A stretch of DNA of 7,535 bases, taken from CAYZEZ01 sp964477295. Lineage in GTDB: Bacteria > Bacteroidota > Bacteroidia > Bacteroidales > SM23-62. The notes under the pieces were generated by a model, which was not told the DNA's origin, did no database searches, and saw nothing but the letters and a program-made list of their open reading frames with translations. The DNA is taken from the NCBI GenBank assembly GCA_964477295.1, contig CAYZEZ010000238.1, positions 1 to 7,535 on the forward strand. The letters run 5' to 3'. Positions 6,502-7,535 of this stretch are shown one piece after another. Position numbers and translations under genes: made by a program. Position 1 is the first letter of the stretch. Each line of letters starts with the position of its first letter.

Positions 6502-6555
6502 CATATTTTATAAGCCATCATCTACCTTCGCCAGTATAAACAAAAACAAATAGCC

Positions 6556-7440
6556 ATGGAAAGAGAAATAGTCTTTATAGATGAAGATTTGTGCGATGGA
6601 TGCAGTGATTGTGTTCCATCATGCCATGAAGGGGCCTTACAGATCATTGATAACAAGGCCAGATTAATAAGCGACCTGATGTGTGACGGATTGGGAGCAT
6701 GTCTCGGGCATTGTCCCCAGGGGGCCATCACCATTGAGAAGCGGGAGGCTGAGCCTTACGATGAAACCAAAGTCATGGAGATCATGGTGGAGAAAGGTCA
6801 GAATACAGTGATTGCACATATGCAGCACCTGAAAGATCATAACGAGACAGGTTTTTTGAAAGAAGCAGTCGGTTTCCTGACCAGCCATGCCAGCGAGCTT
6901 ACACTTGATGTGAAGGAGGTTATCCATGCTGTTCATGGCCATGGTCATCAACACGATCACGATAACAGCCATGGTGGAGGAGGTTGCCCCGGGGCCCGGG
7001 AAATGAGTTTCAGACAGGAAGGATTGAAAGTGGATAGCACCCAGATGGTTTCAGGACATTCTGAACTGACCCAATGGCCGGTACAGATGCACCTGATCAA
7101 TCCAAATGCCTCCTATTTTCAGCAGGCAGATGTGCTACTGGCAGCCGATTGTGTTGCCTATTCTATGGGGGATTTTCATCAGAAATACCTCAAAGGAAAA
7201 AGCCTTGCTATCGCCTGTCCTAAACTTGATGATGGACTCGATATTTACAAGGAAAAATTACGTAAAATGATTGATGAGGCCGGAATCAATACCCTCACTG
7301 TCATGATGATGCAGGTGCCATGCTGCGGTGGATTACTTCAACTGGCACAGGAAGCCGTTGCTGAAGCAGCGAGAAAAGTGCCCATCAAAGAATTGATCAT
7401 CTCTATCAAGGGTGAGATACTGGAGGAGAATTGGGTTTAG
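6556..7440 (+). CDS. Multi-domain Fe-S protein: ferredoxin head, His-rich linker, Cys-containing C-terminal domain
   Basis: 294 aa, no signal peptide, so cytoplasmic. Residues 5-62 form a two-motif ferredoxin: C13-x2-C16-x2-C19-x3-C23 (the last followed by His, not Pro) and C43-x5-C49-x3-C53-Pro, where the position expected for the second Cys of motif two is Leu46. Residues 65-120 look helical. Residues 124-139 carry seven His (HAVHGHGHQHDHDNSH), followed by GGGGCPG with Cys144. The C-terminal domain (about 174-290) resembles an alpha/beta fold and holds C199 (AADCVAY), C221 (IACPKLDD) and the pair C256-C257 (QVPCCGGL). I recognise this as a family found in anaerobes, often annotated just as ferredoxin or 4Fe-4S protein; the C-terminal domain has no function I know. 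Its divergence from an HcpR-like regulator suggests electron transfer or repair in nitrosative/redox stress. No strong Shine-Dalgarno, typical for the phylum. Confidence 0.9.
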   Translation: MEREIVFIDEDLCDGCSDCVPSCHEGALQIIDNKARLISDLMCDGLGACLGHCPQGAITIEKREAEPYDETKVMEIMVEKGQNTVIAHMQHLKDHNETGFLKEAVGFLTSHASELTLDVKEVIHAVHGHGHQHDHDNSHGGGGCPGAREMSFRQEGLKVDSTQMVSGHSELTQWPVQMHLINPNASYFQQADVLLAADCVAYSMGDFHQKYLKGKSLAIACPKLDDGLDIYKEKLRKMIDEAGINTLTVMMMQVPCCGGLLQLAQEAVAEAARKVPIKELIISIKGEILEENWV

Positions 7441-7444
7441 ATTG

Positions 7445-7461
7445 AATCCTGCGAGCGCATT
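7445..7461. repeat. Dispersed 17-bp repeat, copy B
   Basis: AATCCTGCGAGCGCATT begins four bases after the ferredoxin stop codon and leads straight into the 13-bp array. It matches 6408-6424 except for one base (G for T at 7455), which breaks the internal palindrome. The shared head on two differently continuing elements suggests a modular intergenic repeat. Confidence 0.6.
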
Positions 7462-7535
7462 GGCTTTGCCGTTTGGCTTCGCCATTTGGCTTCGCCATTT
7501 GGCTTCGCCATTTGGCTTCGCCATTTGGCTTCGCC
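7460..7535. repeat. 13-bp tandem repeat array, open at window end
   Basis: Units of TTGGCTTCGCCAT: the first (7460-7472) has two changes, four perfect copies follow (7473-7524), and a last copy is cut at 11 bases by the window edge, so the array probably continues. Each unit contains the mini-dyad GGC-TTC-GCC. The period is not a multiple of three and the reading frame on the minus strand is only a 13-residue reiteration, so it is non-coding. No spacers separate the units. It directly follows the ferredoxin gene; a role in termination or recombination is not shown. Confidence 0.92.

Noticed and set aside
6664..6972. 102-aa minus-strand frame opposite the ferredoxin
   Set aside because: Shadow frame; the His-rich codons read backward as Met/Val/Ile, giving a false membrane-like segment.
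7333..7524. 63-aa minus-strand reading frame with reiterated MAKPNGEAK-like peptide
   Set aside because: It is produced by translating the 13-bp non-coding tandem array and runs back into the ferredoxin gene; no start signal or family support.
7460..7535. Possible CRISPR array
   Set aside because: Units are only 13 bp, directly abutting, with no unique spacers, and no cas genes are present.
1..7535. Defence island, toxin-antitoxin pair, prophage or transposon
   Set aside because: All coding regions are accounted for by metabolic, envelope and regulatory families; no nuclease, integrase, transposase or terminal inverted repeats were seen.

Overview
The window looks like a chromosomal segment of a Bacteroidetes (Bacteroidota) bacterium, probably of the Bacteroidales/Marinilabiliales type. 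Reasons: weak Shine-Dalgarno signals with A/T-rich leaders, a lax lipoprotein signal, a three-gene ECF sigma / membrane anti-sigma / secreted DUF4097-like set, a Crp/Fnr regulator facing a Bacteroidales-type ferredoxin, and short tandem intergenic repeats. This placement comes from family recognition, not from a database search.

Layout. (1) Bases 1-1321, plus strand: the 3' end of an SLC13-type anion permease, followed after one base by cysQ. Together they suggest sulfate uptake plus PAP turnover in sulfur assimilation. (2) Bases 1296-3380, minus strand: a secreted Ntn-hydrolase (isoaspartyl peptidase/L-asparaginase), then a lipoprotein with a GH43-like five-bladed propeller. Its 3' end overlaps the 3' end of cysQ by 26 bases. 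(3) A clear intrinsic terminator at 3422-3464 closes the next minus-strand unit (3483-5657): ECF sigma factor, single-pass anti-sigma-like protein and an exported protein with a Lys-Tyr-centred beta-solenoid repeat. The last two genes overlap by 20 bases. (4) Bases 5735-6403, minus: a Crp/Fnr-family regulator with no cAMP signature and no Fe-S cysteine set. It is divergent from (5) 6556-7440, plus: a 294-aa Fe-S protein with a ferredoxin head, a His-rich linker and a Cys-containing C-terminal domain. A perfect 7-2-7 palindrome lies between these two genes and is probably the regulator's operator. (6) Bases 7460-7535: a 13-bp tandem array that runs off the window end.

How they fit together. 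The most interesting unit is the divergent regulator / operator / multi-domain ferredoxin, which resembles HcpR-type nitrosative-stress modules (hybrid cluster protein region). No hcp gene is visible in the window. The sigma/anti-sigma/solenoid set is a plausible self-contained envelope-response module. A 17-bp sequence with one mismatch occurs on both sides of the ferredoxin locus, once in the leader of the regulator gene and once as the head of the 13-bp array, suggesting a dispersed repeat family. I see no CRISPR array, tRNA, rRNA, transposase or defence genes.
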